Below are positions 21,235-23,469 of a DNA stretch of 23,469 bases, one piece after another (positions within the stretch are counted from its first letter, which is position 1; each line of letters begins with the position of its first letter). The position numbers and the translations under genes were made by a program. This DNA is from Pholiota molesta (taxonomy: Eukaryota > Basidiomycota > Agaricomycetes > Agaricales > Strophariaceae): NCBI GenBank assembly GCA_014925825.1, contig JACGCK010000446.1:1-23469 (forward strand), in the 5' to 3' direction. The notes under the pieces are model-generated. The model was not told where the DNA came from. It made no database searches and saw only the letters and a program-made list of their open reading frames with translations.

Positions 21235-21962
21235 ATGTCTAATACCACTCCTTCAACCTCAACGACAGCGCCTGTGAACCGACATGCGCTAACGGCAGTT
21301 GAGAAACAGCGCACTCAATTGGAGAAACTCCTGAAAGATCCTGCCAAGCCTGCCTATATACCCCCCTCCTCCAAGGAAAAATCTATACGTCCGGCAAGAG
21401 AAATGATGAAAAATGTGCAAGGGTCAAGTGCTGGTGCAGGAAGTGGAGAGTTCCATGTCTACAAAGCAAGCAGAAGAAGGGAATACGAGCGGTTGAAGCT
21501 CCTAGAAGAAGCCTCAGCCAAGGTAAGCCATGATGAAGGCGTAGTTGACCACTCCTGGCTTATACTGTTTTAATGTAGGAAATCGAGGAGGCTGAATTTG
21601 AACGGAAACGGCGTGCTATGGAGGAAATCGCGGAGGCGAAAACTGCCAAGAACCGAGCAAAGCGACAGAAAAAGAAGGAAAGGGCAAAAGCAAAGCCCGG
21701 AAAAGCCGAAGGAGAGAACACGAAGAATTATGGCGATGCTTCAGCTGCCGACCTACCCATCAAGAAAAGACGCCTGGTCAATGGGAAGGAACTAGTATTC
21801 AAAAAGCCCGGAGAGGCAAGCGACGACGAGGAGTCTGACGAAGAGAGAGGGCCAGGACTTAATGACGATGATGTATCCCTTCCGAATACCTCAGGAGATC
21901 CGGATGTGGAACCACTGGCTGTTGTAGAAACTGGTCGAATAACGATTGTGGAAGAAGATTAG
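21235..21962 (+). CDS. PRKRIP1: PRKRIP1-family nuclear protein
   Basis: Two exons (21235-21522 and 21579-21962) flank a 56-nt GT-AG intron and give 223 residues. The core resembles PRKRIP1 (DUF1168): GEFHVYKASRRREYERLKLL at about 71-90, then a long charged helix, EIEEAEFERKR, and a Lys/Arg-rich nuclear segment (NRAKRQKKKERAKAK). The C-terminus is acidic with ESDEERG and a Ser/Glu/Asp-rich tail. The human homologue is a spliceosome-associated double-stranded RNA binding protein, so a nuclear RNA role is inferred. The first ATG is used; an N-terminal Thr/Ser stretch precedes the conserved part. Confidence 0.85.
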
Positions 21963-22336
21963 TGCACCAATTTTATGGCTTTGGGAGGAATCGGAGGTCG
22001 CTTCATGGTGTGTTGTATATCATATTGAAACTCGACATAGTCAGAAATGTATCTATGAACACTTTGCGTCATTTTCAGGAACAGTTCCAATTTTGTGGCT
22101 TCATCTTCCGTCCCTGGTGGATTTGTTAACATCTGTTAACATGGTCATTGCCCAGGCGCCGAATCTTACTATCTTTCGGTTAAAATTGGTCCCTTTCATG
22201 CGGGTAATCTAGGCATATAAGATTAGGCGGATTCAAAATCTGATTCACCAGTTTACTATTGGTATAGTGCTCTTCGAAACCCATTACATTCTCAGTTGAC
22301 AATGCTATTAATGATAGATGCGGAATAATCACTTGT
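21963..22336. other. convergent 3' intergenic region
   Basis: This 374-bp interval lies between two convergent stop codons (PRKRIP1-like and HHE). It should contain both 3' UTRs. No gene or repeat is visible. Confidence 0.6.
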
Positions 22337-23291
22337 TCAAATCGGTAATGCCTCAACATCCGCCAGTGTCATGCATTTCTTTAGATTCTCTCCATGAAGG
22401 TCAGCAACCTATGAGCATGGAAGTCAGTTTTTTGATATCGATGAATAATAATTTCAGGCGATCTGCACTCTACTTTACCTCTTCGTCCAGATGATGGAAC
22501 AACACTTCTCGAAATCCATCAAGACACGCTTTCATCTCTGTCGGGGAATATGTAGATGGATTCTCTTTCCATTTGGCGACCACACCGTCGAGTTTTTCAA
22601 GACCTGAATACATGCATTGTTGCCATATGGCAAGTTGAATACAATGTCCTACGTACCCTCATGTATCCCATGATGTGACGCAATATGCTTGCCATCATCC
22701 GTATTTCCAAATTTTGGCATGAATTTCGCCAATGTTGGGAAAATATAGCGCTCTTCAATTGTATGATGCATTGTCAAATCTAAAACATAAAGTTATTTTG
22801 AAGAAGTACAAGAGGGCAATGATAAACTTTAGACGTACGGTGGCTCATTGCTTTGGCTGTGTCAAGATAACGATCCAACGAAAGGCCACGAGAGTTGAAC
22901 GACCCATCGGCGAGCTAGATGCCGTTCATATCAGCACCAAACTGAATTGCTTTGGATAACAACAAAGAAGCCTAAATTCTGGATAATCACCTCGTACACT
23001 GTGTTAACTGCGCAGGGTTTCCAAAGATATAAACTCCAGGCAAAATGGTCTGAAAACTGCTGATTACCTACATTCTTCTTTGAACCATTCATGAAAAGAG
23101 CTCATCTTGTCACTTAGCTAGTTGGTACGATTTGTTAATAACTTTGTAGATACCTGAAGTTATAATGCGAAACCTACGCGATTCCATCTCTTATCCTCTC
23201 TTGCAGCTGCAAGACTTGAATTGTTGTCCTGCGGAGACTCTTGTTTTGCGGGAGTAATGGGATCTGAGTCGTTTGACGAGGACATATGCAT
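22337..23291 (-). CDS. Hemerythrin/HHE cation-binding domain protein, with one apparent frame break
   Basis: Seven exons (23178-23291, 23072-23117, 22991-23007, 22839-22914, 22658-22779, 22479-22603, 22337-22408) give about 190 residues. The HHE fold is a four-helix bundle that binds two iron atoms, often in oxygen or iron handling. Likely ligands are visible: HEWF in helix 1, MSHHLTMHHTIEERYIFP in helix 2, a conserved HIASHHGIHE-like segment, and LFHHLDEEV near the end. Exon phases fit throughout except exon 5, which is one base short near 22668-22682. Exon 3 is only 17 nt, but it is needed to restore EEFNTVYELADGSF. The chosen start is the ATG at 23289-23291 (MHMSSSNDSD); the open frame continues upstream, so the true N-terminus may be longer. 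It could be cytosolic or, with the upstream stretch, mitochondrial. Confidence 0.87.
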
Positions 23292-23310
23292 TGCCTGATA
23301 TCGCTGAGTG

Positions 23311-23406
23311 CTAGCAGATTGAGATAGTCTTAGTGGAAGAGATTGCCAAGGAGTTTCTTCGTAGACGAGCAGGAAGAACGCGCTGACGATAGGGCCTTGA
23401 TATCAT
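23311..23406 (-). other. possible mitochondrial presequence in an offset frame upstream of the HHE gene
   Basis: An ATG at 23404-23406 opens a 31-codon frame (MISRPYRQRVLPARLRRNSL..., Arg/Ser-rich, no acidic residues) that ends in TAG at 23311. The HHE frame is open past this point in another register. A single-base difference would fuse them, as elsewhere in this window. The composition fits a mitochondrial targeting peptide, but this is inference. Confidence 0.3.
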
Positions 23407-23469
23407 ACAAGTGTGCCGTCCATTGTTGTTTCTGTTCTTTCCTTGCCGCAGAACTTGAAAAAAGGAAAG

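Noticed and set aside
1..23469. Gene cluster for secondary metabolism, mating type or defence
   Set aside because: The neighbours are unrelated housekeeping genes; no core enzyme, homeodomain, pheromone or receptor gene was seen.

Overview
The window is nuclear DNA from a filamentous basidiomycete, most likely an agaricomycete. The genes are cut by many short GT-AG introns (mostly 46-80 nt), are packed on both strands, and give clear fungal or eukaryotic housekeeping proteins. There is no operon structure, rRNA, recognisable tRNA, CRISPR array or intact mobile element. I rebuilt ten protein genes by following frame, splice sites and family conservation. Family assignments come from recognising motifs, not from database searches.

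Left part (1-5823, all minus strand): the N-terminal part of a CLC-type chloride channel/transporter running off the left edge, a GLTSCR-domain (BICRA-like) chromatin protein, and CDC23/APC8 of the anaphase-promoting complex. Middle (5824-14008): two gene-poor stretches of about 2.9 and 2.4 kb flank a Zn2Cys6 transcription factor gene. A mitochondrial-carrier-like membrane protein gene follows, also on the minus strand. Right part (14573-23469): a Fun30/SMARCAD1-type SNF2 remodeller (plus), TRAPP subunit Bet5/TRAPPC1 (minus), arginine methyltransferase Rmt2 with N-terminal ankyrin-like sequence (minus), a PRKRIP1-family nuclear protein (plus), and a hemerythrin/HHE protein (minus) near the right edge.

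The genes do not form a pathway. Two (GLTSCR, Fun30) are chromatin factors; the rest serve cell cycle, trafficking, transport and protein modification. They share promoters in two places (carrier/Fun30 and rmt2/PRKRIP1).

The most striking sequence-level signal is technical or evolutionary. Five of the ten genes contain single-base frame breaks, and most of these lie in short homopolymers. In each gene the exon sum becomes divisible by three when the breaks are allowed for. The intact splice sites and protein conservation around them suggest consensus indel errors more than five independent pseudogenes. Other points are a GC-AG intron in bet5, micro-exons of 16 and 17 nt, and a possible mitochondrial presequence in an offset frame upstream of the HHE gene. 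I did not find a convincing new multi-gene system.
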